Assembly (NCBI RefSeq): GCF_036408795.1
Contig: NZ_JAZGJP010000025.1
Coordinates: forward strand, 1-23,088
Source of the DNA: Olsenella_L kribbiana
GTDB lineage: Bacteria; Actinomycetota; Coriobacteriia; Coriobacteriales; Atopobiaceae
Direction: 5' to 3'
Length of the DNA: 23,088 nt
The position numbers were made by a program, and so were the translations under genes. The notes under the pieces were generated by a model. It was not told the DNA's origin. It saw only the letters and a list, made by a program, of their open reading frames with translations, and ran no database searches. Positions 1 to 5,601 of this stretch are shown here, piece after piece; the stretch's first letter is position 1; each line of letters opens with the position of its first letter.

Positions 1-119
1 TGCATGTCCCGCTCTCCGGCATCGCAGCCACGGCCACGGTCCAGCCGAAGCTTCCTGCGAGCTTGCCTAAGCCGTTTGCAGTTCAGGGAGCCTAACTATG
101 CCGGAGGTACTCAGCCATT
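1..119 (+). repeat. 119-bp terminal inverted repeat, left copy
   Basis: The first 119 bases are identical, by base-by-base reading, to the reverse complement of bases 22970-23088; identity ends at base 120. The inner edge carries an SD-like GGGAG (86-90) seven bases before an ATG (98). In the other copy the same ATG gives only seven codons before a stop. A degenerate relative of bases 72-100 lies at 15322-15350. This looks like the edge of a multicopy element. The exact match length could also equal an assembler k-mer, meaning the contig simply ends in a shared repeat node. No transposase can be recognised inside 119 bp. Confidence 0.95.
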
Positions 120-256
120 TATTCGATTTCCCGCTTTCCACCTTCGAGATGGCAGAGATAGCAGCGCCCGATGGAAAGAGGCGCTACTTCCACCAAAACC
201 GGATGAGCCTTCTTGCCTATCGCATGATGCGTCCCGACTTCGACGCTCAGAGATAG
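98..256 (+). CDS. small ORF fused to the terminal repeat, 52 aa, unknown
   Basis: ATG at 98 has a good SD (GGGAG, 86-90), and the frame runs 52 codons to TAG at 254. The first seven codons lie in the repeat; the rest (LFDFPLSTFEMAEIAAPDGK and onward, ending RPDFDAQR) lies in unique DNA. It reads like plausible protein but matches no family I recognise. The start and RBS are supplied by the repeat, so it may be the 3' fragment of a gene cut by the element and re-equipped with a start, or a chance ORF. Confidence is low that it is a functional gene. Confidence 0.3.
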   Translation: MPEVLSHLFDFPLSTFEMAEIAAPDGKRRYFHQNRMSLLAYRMMRPDFDAQR

Positions 257-341
257 CCTCTGGTCTAGCCAGGAAGCCTGCAAAAGAGCATTGGACATGC
301 ATTCCCGAAGGCCATGCGAGCACGGATCGGCACGCAAAGAA

Positions 342-373
342 GATGCCGGCCCCGCATGAGCGGCGCCGGCATC
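342..373 (-). terminator. htpG terminator hairpin
   Basis: Arms gatgccggc (342-350) and gccggcatc (365-373) are perfectly complementary, with an inner ccgc/gcgg stem around an ATGA loop. Read on the minus strand it sits 24 bases after the htpG stop and is followed by a pyrimidine-rich run (TCTTCTTT). It fits a Rho-independent terminator with an imperfect U tract. Confidence 0.75.
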
Positions 374-397
374 AGACCATGGACTATGAGAGAAGCT

Positions 398-2371
398 CTA
401 CTCCATGAGCTTTGTGACCTCGGAGGCAAATTCGACCGGGTCGTCGATAGGCAGGCCCTCGACGAGCAATGCCTGATCGTAGAGGATGTGGCCATAGAGC
501 TTGAGCCTGTCCTTGTCCCCTGCCTTCTCTGCAGCAACAAGCTTGCCGAAGACCGGGTGTGCAGCATTGAGCTCGAGCACGCGCTTGGCCTTGGGGGCAG
601 TTCCTGCCTCAGGGCCCTGGGCAATCACACGCTCCATCTCAAGGGACACGGGGCCTTCTGCAGAGACGCGGGCCGGTGCATCCTCAAGACCAGCGGCCAC
701 CGTGACATCCTCGACCTTGCCATCCAGTGCTTCCTTCATGGCAGAGAAGAGGTCCTTGTTCTCGTCAGCCGTCTTCTTTGCGTCAGCCTTCTCATCCTCT
801 GTCGCGAAGTCCACGTCCTTGCTCGAGACGTTCGTGAACGTGAGGTCGCGGGCATCGGTGCCCTTGTGCTCGGAGTCCCCTGCCACAGCATCCACATGGT
901 AGGTGCGCATGACCTGGAACATGAACTCGTCGACATCCTGCGTGCAGAGAAGGACATCGAAGCCATGGTTGAGTGCAGAGCTCACGACCGGCATCTTCTG
1001 GATGCGGTCACGGGACTCGCCTGCGGCGTAGTAGATTCTGTCCTGGCCTTCAGGCATTGCATCGACGTATTCCTTGAGCGTGACGTACTTGTTCTGCTTC
1101 ACCGACCAGAAGAGCAGGAGGTCTGCAAGCTCATCTGCCTTGGAGCCGTAGGAGTTGTAGATGCCGAACTTGAGGCCACGGCCGAAGTTCTCGAAGAACT
1201 TCTCATAGGCTTCGCGGTCATTGTCGCGCATATCCTGGAGCTCGGACGTGATCTTCTTCTCGACACGACGTGCGATGGCACGGAGCTGTGCGTTCTGCTG
1301 GAGCGTCTCACGGGAGATGTTGAGCTTCACATCAGGCGAGTCGACGACACCACGGACGAAGTTGTAGTAGTCCGGAAGCAGGTCTGCGCACTTGTCCTGG
1401 ATGAGGACATTCGAGCTATAGAGGGCAAGGCCCTTCTGGTAGTCCTTGCTGTAGAGATCGAACGGTGCCTCAGACGGGATGAAGAGCAGCGCGTCATAGG
1501 AGATCGTGCCCTCAGCGTGGAAGCTGATCGTGCGGGCCGGCTTTGCCCAGTCATGGAAGGTCGACGTATAGAACTCGTCGTAGTCCTTCTGCTCGACCTC
1601 GCCCTTGCGCTTCTTCCAGATCGGCGTCATGGAGTTCAGCGTATCGAGCTCCTGGTACTCTTCGTACTCGGGCTTGTAGTCGTCGCCTGCATCTTCCGGC
1701 TTCGGCTTCTGGCGGCTCTTTGTCACCATCATCTGGATCGGGTGGCGCACATAGTTCGAGTACTTCTCGACGAGCTCGCGCAGGCCCCACTCGGAGAGAT
1801 ACTTGTCCGTATCGTCTTCCTCGGTGGAATCCCGCAGATATACGATCACATCGGTGCCGTGGTCGTCAGCGCTCGAGCGCTCACCTTCCTTGGCCTCCTC
1901 TACCGTGTAGCCGGAGACGCCGTCAGATTCCCACGCATAGGCAGCATCCGCACCATATGCACGGCTCACGACGCGGACCTTCTTCGCGACCATGAAGGCA
2001 GAATAGAAGCCGACGCCGAACTGGCCGATGATGTCCATATCGGAGCCCTGGCGCTCAGCGTTCTCCTCCTTGAACTGCTCGGAGCCAGAATGGGCGATTG
2101 TGCCGAGGTTCTTGTCGAGCTCTTCCTTGGTCATGCCGATACCGTTATCGGAGACCGTGATGGTGCGGGCATCCTTATCGAAGGAAAGACGGATGGCAAG
2201 GGAGCTCTGGTCCACCTTCACATCCGGATTCGTGAGGCTCTCGAAGCTCAGCTTGTCGATAGCATCCGATGCATTCGAGATGAGCTCGCGGAGGAAGATC
2301 TCCTTGTTCGTATAGATGGAATTGATCATGAGATCGAGAAGCTTCTTGCTCTCAGTCTTGAACTGTTTCAT
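398..2371 (-). CDS. htpG: Chaperone protein HtpG (Hsp90 family)
   Basis: A 657-aa Hsp90-family ATP-dependent chaperone of the cytoplasm. The N-terminal GHKL ATPase domain shows LRELISNASDAIDKL (about residues 27-41, with the catalytic Glu and Mg-binding Asn), then DNGIGMT, GQFGVGFYSAFMVA and GTDVIVYL. The middle domain has FIPSEAPFDL and NISRETLQQN, and the C-terminal dimerisation part ends AHPVFGKLVAAEK. Length is close to the usual 620-660. The start at 2371 is chosen because GAGAGG lies six bases upstream. Upstream in-frame ATGs lack an RBS or fall in the leader, and MKQFKTESKKLLDLM is the usual family N-terminus. It appears monocistronic, with its own promoter candidate, leader hairpin and terminator. 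Confidence 0.97.
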   Translation of the reverse strand: MKQFKTESKKLLDLMINSIYTNKEIFLRELISNASDAIDKLSFESLTNPDVKVDQSSLAIRLSFDKDARTITVSDNGIGMTKEELDKNLGTIAHSGSEQFKEENAERQGSDMDIIGQFGVGFYSAFMVAKKVRVVSRAYGADAAYAWESDGVSGYTVEEAKEGERSSADDHGTDVIVYLRDSTEEDDTDKYLSEWGLRELVEKYSNYVRHPIQMMVTKSRQKPKPEDAGDDYKPEYEEYQELDTLNSMTPIWKKRKGEVEQKDYDEFYTSTFHDWAKPARTISFHAEGTISYDALLFIPSEAPFDLYSKDYQKGLALYSSNVLIQDKCADLLPDYYNFVRGVVDSPDVKLNISRETLQQNAQLRAIARRVEKKITSELQDMRDNDREAYEKFFENFGRGLKFGIYNSYGSKADELADLLLFWSVKQNKYVTLKEYVDAMPEGQDRIYYAAGESRDRIQKMPVVSSALNHGFDVLLCTQDVDEFMFQVMRTYHVDAVAGDSEHKGTDARDLTFTNVSSKDVDFATEDEKADAKKTADENKDLFSAMKEALDGKVEDVTVAAGLEDAPARVSAEGPVSLEMERVIAQGPEAGTAPKAKRVLELNAAHPVFGKLVAAEKAGDKDRLKLYGHILYDQALLVEGLPIDDPVEFASEVTKLME

Positions 2372-2393
2372 ATGCATCCTCTCACATTGCCTT

Positions 2394-2413
2394 GCAGGAC
2401 AGCTATGTCCTGC
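2394..2413 (-). promoter_or_regulatory. Perfect 8-bp hairpin in the htpG leader
   Basis: The arms gcaggaca and tgtcctgc flank a four-base loop (gcta). On the minus strand the hairpin ends about ten bases before the SD of htpG and lies downstream of the candidate -10 box, so it would be in the mRNA leader. It could be an operator or an RNA structure affecting stability or temperature response. No CIRCE (HrcA) element or HspR HAIR box is visible nearby. Confidence 0.4.
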
Positions 2414-2431
2414 CCTCTCCATACTTTTATC

Positions 2432-2461
2432 GATGTACCCGCTGAAAATGCATCTATTCAA
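2432..2461 (-). promoter_or_regulatory. Candidate htpG promoter
   Basis: Reading the minus strand, TTGAAT (2461-2456) and TACATC (2437-2432) are separated by 18 bases, a reasonable sigma-70-like arrangement about 60 bases upstream of the start codon. The 15 bases at 2433-2447 recur with one mismatch at 5410-5424, upstream of the DUF389 gene. Confidence 0.4.
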
Positions 2462-2622
2462 GATGAGGCATAAAATCTGATATTGAAGCGCTTAGGTTTT
2501 CGCTTTCTGGCTCCCCAAGACGACAATGCGGAGCGGCTTGCTTTCTGCACGACAGTTCTTCATTGCGTGTATGGTTGGCACAGCAATTCTTCCGCCCTGC
2601 CGCTCCCGGCGAAAGACACGTT

Positions 2623-2658
2623 CGATAGATGCCAGCGATGCGTACGATAGATGCATCG
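2623..2658 (+). promoter_or_regulatory. Paired repeats upstream of the antitoxin-like gene
   Basis: The decamer CGATAGATGC occurs at 2623-2632 and 2645-2654, 22 bases apart, roughly two helical turns. An inverted pair CGATGC (2636-2641) / GCATCG (2653-2658) overlaps it. Ribbon-helix-helix antitoxins usually autorepress from such repeats, so this is a candidate operator for the gene at 2678. Function is inferred. Confidence 0.35.
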
Positions 2659-2677
2659 TCCAGAGATTGGATTGCGC

Positions 2678-2971
2678 ATGGCCATGACTGCCGATAGCGA
2701 CGAGGATCTCGAAAGAGAGTTCACGGAGGTGTGCCGCGAGATAGGTCTGTCCCCCTCCGAGACTTTTGCCATCTTTGCACGGGCGGTCATACGCGGACGC
2801 AGGATTCCCTTCATGCCTTCAGCTGAAGGCATGAAGGAGCATGCAGTGCATGAACCTGAGCTTTCCATCTCGGGCGGAATCGCCCGGGACATTGCTGACC
2901 TGCAGGCAGGGGATGTCATCTCTCGCGAGAAGTCTCGTACGATGCGCGCGGCACGAAGAAGAGATGCGTGA
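2678..2971 (+). CDS. RelB/DinJ-like antitoxin, probable orphan
   Basis: A 97-aa product. The first ~45 residues have the RelB/DinJ ribbon-helix-helix pattern: a short beta-strand (MAMTADSDEDL), then EREFTEVCREIGLSPSETF and AIFARAVIRGRRIPF, which is the family's usual 'GLS.S.AF..F...V....IPF' layout. The remainder is not recognisable; a perfect 30-bp palindrome (2808-2837) begins exactly at the codons after IPF. The start is uncertain: ATG 2651, 2678 or 2684, none with a strong SD. No RelE/YafQ toxin follows in 2972-3225, where stops occur in all frames. It may be an orphan antitoxin or the remains of a toxin-antitoxin pair. Confidence 0.5.
   Translation: MAMTADSDEDLEREFTEVCREIGLSPSETFAIFARAVIRGRRIPFMPSAEGMKEHAVHEPELSISGGIARDIADLQAGDVISREKSRTMRAARRRDA
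2808..2886. repeat. Cluster of three perfect palindromes
   Basis: A perfect 30-bp palindrome (left half ccttcatgccttcag, centre between 2822 and 2823) is followed by catgca-g-tgcatg (2840-2852) and cgggcg-gaat-cgcccg (2871-2886). Smaller palindromes, cctgcagg (2899-2906) and tctcgcgaga (2921-2930), follow. They lie inside the 3' half of the antitoxin-like frame. Confidence 0.85.
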
Positions 2972-3225
2972 AGTCTTGGAACGTCCATCATGCCCGGCTC
3001 GATTGCGAAGCTCAATCCTGCTGGTGTCCGCTGACGCTTCTGAGATATGGACCATGCATTCGCTCCCGAAGAGCCTGAGGAGATGCTGGGACGGCTCAAT
3101 CTCGTCGAGAGCTCACCTCCTCTCCATCTCTTGCATGGAGAGAGGCATTTCACAAGAAAGAGCGCTGCCTTAAGAGGAATAATTCCTGTAGAACACAACT
3201 CAGTTCCAGGAGAGGAGCTGCACAT
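2972..3225. other. Intergenic stretch, no convincing gene
   Basis: Between the antitoxin-like gene and the small Cys-rich gene I see no recognisable product. A 60-codon plus-strand frame (3047-3229) ends in TGA overlapping the next ATG, but has no RBS and no family resemblance. An 8-bp inverted repeat, ctctccat (3120-3127) / atggagag (3135-3142), and the short palindrome ggaataattcc (about 3176-3186) are present. The stretch must contain the promoter for the gene at 3226. A decayed toxin gene is possible but not demonstrated. Confidence 0.4.
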
Positions 3226-3474
3226 ATGAAGAGCGTCCTTATCAAAGACACGACCCGCGAAGAGCGGATAGAGATCATCCGCAAGGGTCTGTCATTCTGT
3301 GCCGATGGCAGCTGCGAGAACTGCAGCGGCTGCTCCATGGGTGTGGCATCAATCGACACGATGTATCAGCCCTACATTGACGGCAAGCTCGAACTTGCCG
3401 AGGTCAACATGCTGCATGCTGCAAAGCGCTACACGCTGGGCGGCGGCTACAACGTGGATTCGGACAGGAAGTAG
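3226..3474 (+). CDS. Small Cys-rich conserved hypothetical protein, 82 aa
   Basis: An 82-aa product beginning MKSVLIKDTTREERIEIIRK. It has a central cysteine cluster (residues 25-37: C-x4-C-x2-C-x2-C in the segment CADGSCENCSGC) and a conserved-looking tail, MYQPYIDGKLELAEVNMLHA. GAGGAG lies eight bases before the ATG. I recall similar short proteins in Coriobacteriia and Clostridia, without known function; the cysteines suggest metal or Fe-S binding. It is monocistronic, with a strong terminator 22 bases after its stop. Confidence 0.75.
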   Translation: MKSVLIKDTTREERIEIIRKGLSFCADGSCENCSGCSMGVASIDTMYQPYIDGKLELAEVNMLHAAKRYTLGGGYNVDSDRK

Positions 3475-3496
3475 GTTCCATACACACAGACATGAC

Positions 3497-3528
3497 GCAG
3501 GGCGTCCGGCATCTGCCGGGCGCCCTGC
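3497..3528 (+). terminator. Strong hairpin terminator, likely bidirectional
   Basis: Stem gcagggcg (3497-3504) / cgccctgc (3521-3528) with an inner cggca/tgccg stem, followed on the plus strand by TGCGTTTCCTGCTCTGTCTTT. It ends the 3226 gene and, read the other way, lies just past the stop of the minus-strand ComB-family gene. Confidence 0.8.
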
Positions 3529-3555
3529 TGCGTTTCCTGCTCTGTCTTTCTGCTC

Positions 3556-4260
3556 TTACAGCCTGACGGGCGTATTCACGAGCCTGCCTTCTGCATCATG
3601 GCCGACAGAAATCGCAAAGTCGAAGCGGTCCACATCGACGCAGTATGCGAAGTCCTTGACAGGGAACTCTGGACGCTTGGGATCGAAGAACTTGGCACCG
3701 CAGGTGGTGTCGAAGCCTATCGCTTCCCTCTGGCAGGCAAGGTGTGCCACCTTGGGGTCTTCCCCTTCGAGGAGCGCCTTGATGTAGCGGGCACAGAGCA
3801 CATCCTCATCAGCCCTTGCCACGCCGGCATTGCCCATTGCGACGATGGAGACTGTCTCAGGGTTCTTCTGCTTGATATAGCGTGCCGTCGCCGCTGCATT
3901 CGCAAGAGAGGAGCAGACGACCTCGGTAGCACCTGTGGCATTCACGATGCCCTGTGTGCCAGCAGAGGTCGTGTGAATGCAGGTCTTGCCTGTAAGGTCC
4001 ACGCCCGCTACCTGGACGGGCGAGTTGCCATACTCGAAGCCTTCGACCTGCGCTCCCCCGCGCTCGCCGAAGCTCACATACTCCGGATGCTCGCGCTTGA
4101 GCGCCAGGGCATCCTCGACAGAGCCGATCGGATAGATCTTCTCTGCGCCCTGGTTGAAGAGATAGGGCTCGAGCGTAAAGGCACGGAACACATCGATCAC
4201 GACAGTGAGGCCTTCTGCCTTCTTAGCACCCTCGACGAGTTCCAGAATCTGTACCTTCAT
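3556..4260 (-). CDS. 2-phosphosulfolactate phosphatase family protein (ComB-like)
   Basis: A 234-aa protein matching the ComB family (Pfam 2-ph_phosp): MKVQILELVEGAKKAEG, then VVIDVFRAFT with the conserved acidic residue (about 20-29), SFGERGG, FEYGNSP, the TTSAGTQGI loop (about 116-124) and the C-terminal acidic segment ARADEDVLCARYI. In coenzyme M producers ComB hydrolyses 2-phosphosulfolactate. No other coenzyme M genes are visible, so the bacterial substrate is uncertain. GGAAGGGG lies about six bases before the ATG. It starts 36 bases after the DUF389 stop, so the two probably form an operon. Confidence 0.85.
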   Translation of the reverse strand: MKVQILELVEGAKKAEGLTVVIDVFRAFTLEPYLFNQGAEKIYPIGSVEDALALKREHPEYVSFGERGGAQVEGFEYGNSPVQVAGVDLTGKTCIHTTSAGTQGIVNATGATEVVCSSLANAAATARYIKQKNPETVSIVAMGNAGVARADEDVLCARYIKALLEGEDPKVAHLACQREAIGFDTTCGAKFFDPKRPEFPVKDFAYCVDVDRFDFAISVGHDAEGRLVNTPVRL

Positions 4261-4296
4261 GTTCTGCCCCTTCCTCTGAGTCGTTCCGTGCCTACC

Positions 4297-5391
4297 CTAC
4301 GACTCTGAATCGGTGCCGTCGATGAAATTGATGGACTTCACCTGAGGCACATGGATCTCTATGAGGTTCTTGATCTGCTGCCTCTCGCCTGTCGTGAGTG
4401 CACGGTCTGCTTCCACTGTGGCTACGACCTGCTGGGACGGCGTATCGCCTCCGGAGACAAACTCGGTGCCGACGTGGTACTCAGTGACGGCAGGGCACGC
4501 GGCCTGAAGCTCCTGCGCCGTGAGCTGCGTCTCATAGGTATCCATAGAGCTCACGGTAGCAGCATCGTTGGTAGCTGCAGCCTGCCTCACCATGTCTGCT
4601 GTCATGAATATGCACGGCACGGCGAAGAGCGCCGTAGCGATGATGAGGGTACGGCGGATGCGCTTGGCAGAGCGCTCGGAATCGGCACGTGCCGCGGCAG
4701 CCGGACAGAGCGGGATGCGCAGGGCCAGAAGAACAATCTCTGCCGCAAAGGCGATGAAGACGACATTGAGCGCGAACTCATAGAAGGCACTCAATGCCTG
4801 GACGATGTTTCTGATGGAGAGGTAGTAGCCGACAGCGCAGAGCGGCGGCATCAGGGCTGTTGCGACCGCAACGCCTGCAATGAGTGTCGTCGGCTCCTGG
4901 TTGCGGGAGTTTCCCAGGCCTCCCGCAAAGCCGCCGGCAAGGGCGATGAGCACATCCCAGACGGTGGGCGTCGAGTTCGTGAGGAGCTCGTTCGTCTCAT
5001 AGGAAAGAGGCGTCAGCACGAAGTAGAGGGTCGAGGTCGCAAGGCAGAAGGCAACCTGTATGGCAAGACCCAGGAGTGCGTCTCCGAGCGTGTGCCGGTC
5101 GAGCGTTGCCACCGAATAGGAGATGGCCAAAACCGAGCCCATGAGCGGGCAGATCAGCATGGCACCGACAATGGCTTCGGTCGAGTTCGTGTTGAGGCCG
5201 ATCGAGGCGATGAGCATTGCAACGATGAGGATGCAGAGATGGGGACCATCAAGACGCGAGCCATTCACGAAGCGGCGGCGGATCTCCTCGAAGGAAGCCC
5301 TGCCTTCACGCACGTTGAAGAGGCTTGCAAGATGCCGCCTGAGCCTTCCGGTCGTGCTCTTCTCTGCATGCGTTCTTTCCACTGCCCTCAC
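4297..5391 (-). CDS. DUF389 integral membrane protein
   Basis: About 364 aa. A soluble N-terminus (to ~45) is followed by six to seven hydrophobic segments, for example LCILIVAMLIASIGLN, AIVGAMLICPLMGSVLAISY, VAFCLATSTLYFVLT, IALAGGFAGGLGN, VAVATALMPPLCAVGYYLS, FALNVVFIAFAAEIVLLAL and IIATALFAVPCIFM. The 'GAMLI.PLMG' and 'G.AVA.ALMPPL' motifs define the DUF389 hydrophobic family. A periplasmic-looking C-terminal domain of about 100 residues follows. Function is unknown for the family. The start is a GTG at 5391 or 5382. It is the first gene of a likely two-gene operon with the ComB-like gene and is divergent from the TerB operon. Confidence 0.85.
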   Translation of the reverse strand: MRAVERTHAEKSTTGRLRRHLASLFNVREGRASFEEIRRRFVNGSRLDGPHLCILIVAMLIASIGLNTNSTEAIVGAMLICPLMGSVLAISYSVATLDRHTLGDALLGLAIQVAFCLATSTLYFVLTPLSYETNELLTNSTPTVWDVLIALAGGFAGGLGNSRNQEPTTLIAGVAVATALMPPLCAVGYYLSIRNIVQALSAFYEFALNVVFIAFAAEIVLLALRIPLCPAAAARADSERSAKRIRRTLIIATALFAVPCIFMTADMVRQAAATNDAATVSSMDTYETQLTAQELQAACPAVTEYHVGTEFVSGGDTPSQQVVATVEADRALTTGERQQIKNLIEIHVPQVKSINFIDGTDSES

Positions 5392-5408
5392 CTCTCGCTT
5401 TCGCCGGC

Positions 5409-5424
5409 TATATACCCGCTGAAA
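5409..5424 (-). promoter_or_regulatory. Candidate DUF389 promoter element shared with htpG
   Basis: On the minus strand TTTCAGCGGGTATAT (5424-5410) includes a TATATA -10-like box and matches the htpG upstream element (2447-2433) at 14 of 15 bases. The box is about 18 bases from the 5391 GTG, implying a very short leader or a later start codon. No good -35 was found. Confidence 0.35.
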
Positions 5425-5550
5425 GGAGACAGAAACTCTCTTCTCCCCTTCTCTCGGGATGTGGCCACATGAAAGCCGGAATGCGGCATATCTGGCGCGC
5501 AGGAATCCGTAAAGGTTCTACGTACAGACGTTCTTATGCGTGCAAGCGTG

Positions 5551-5556
5551 TAGAAT
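5551..5556 (+). promoter_or_regulatory. Candidate -10 box for the TerB operon
   Basis: TAGAAT lies 46 bases before the ATG at 5602 in the 210-base spacer divergent to the DUF389 gene. The -35 position (about 5527-5533, GACGTTC) is a poor match. No terminator lies between it and the operon. Confidence 0.25.
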
Positions 5557-5601
5557 GGATTCTGTATAGGAAAATTCGGGTCTGTGCAGGAGGTGCAGCG
5601 G

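Noticed and set aside
314..2473. 719-codon plus-strand frame opposite htpG
   Set aside because: Antisense shadow: it lies over the unmistakable htpG gene and has the Leu/Val/Arg-rich character of reversed GC-rich coding DNA.
2384..2480. CIRCE (HrcA) or HAIR (HspR) heat-shock operators before htpG
   Set aside because: Looked for the spaced TTAGCACTC/GAGTGCTAA and CTTGAGT/ACTCAAG pairs; neither is present.
2560..3225. Long open frame on the minus strand (221 codons)
   Set aside because: Ser/Arg-rich composition with no family resemblance, and its long openness mirrors the antitoxin-like frame and palindromes on the opposite strand; no RBS at its start.
3047..3229. 60-codon plus-strand frame whose stop overlaps the next ATG
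   Set aside because: The overlap is suggestive of coupling, but there is no RBS, no recognisable family and part of it is made by an inverted repeat; left as uncertain.
4351..5472. 373-codon plus-strand frame opposite the DUF389 gene
   Set aside because: Covers a clear membrane-protein gene on the other strand; its Arg/His/Gly-rich sequence has no domain logic.
5392..5601. FNR box (TTGAT-N4-ATCAA) controlling the TerB operon
   Set aside because: No convincing match in the divergent spacer.
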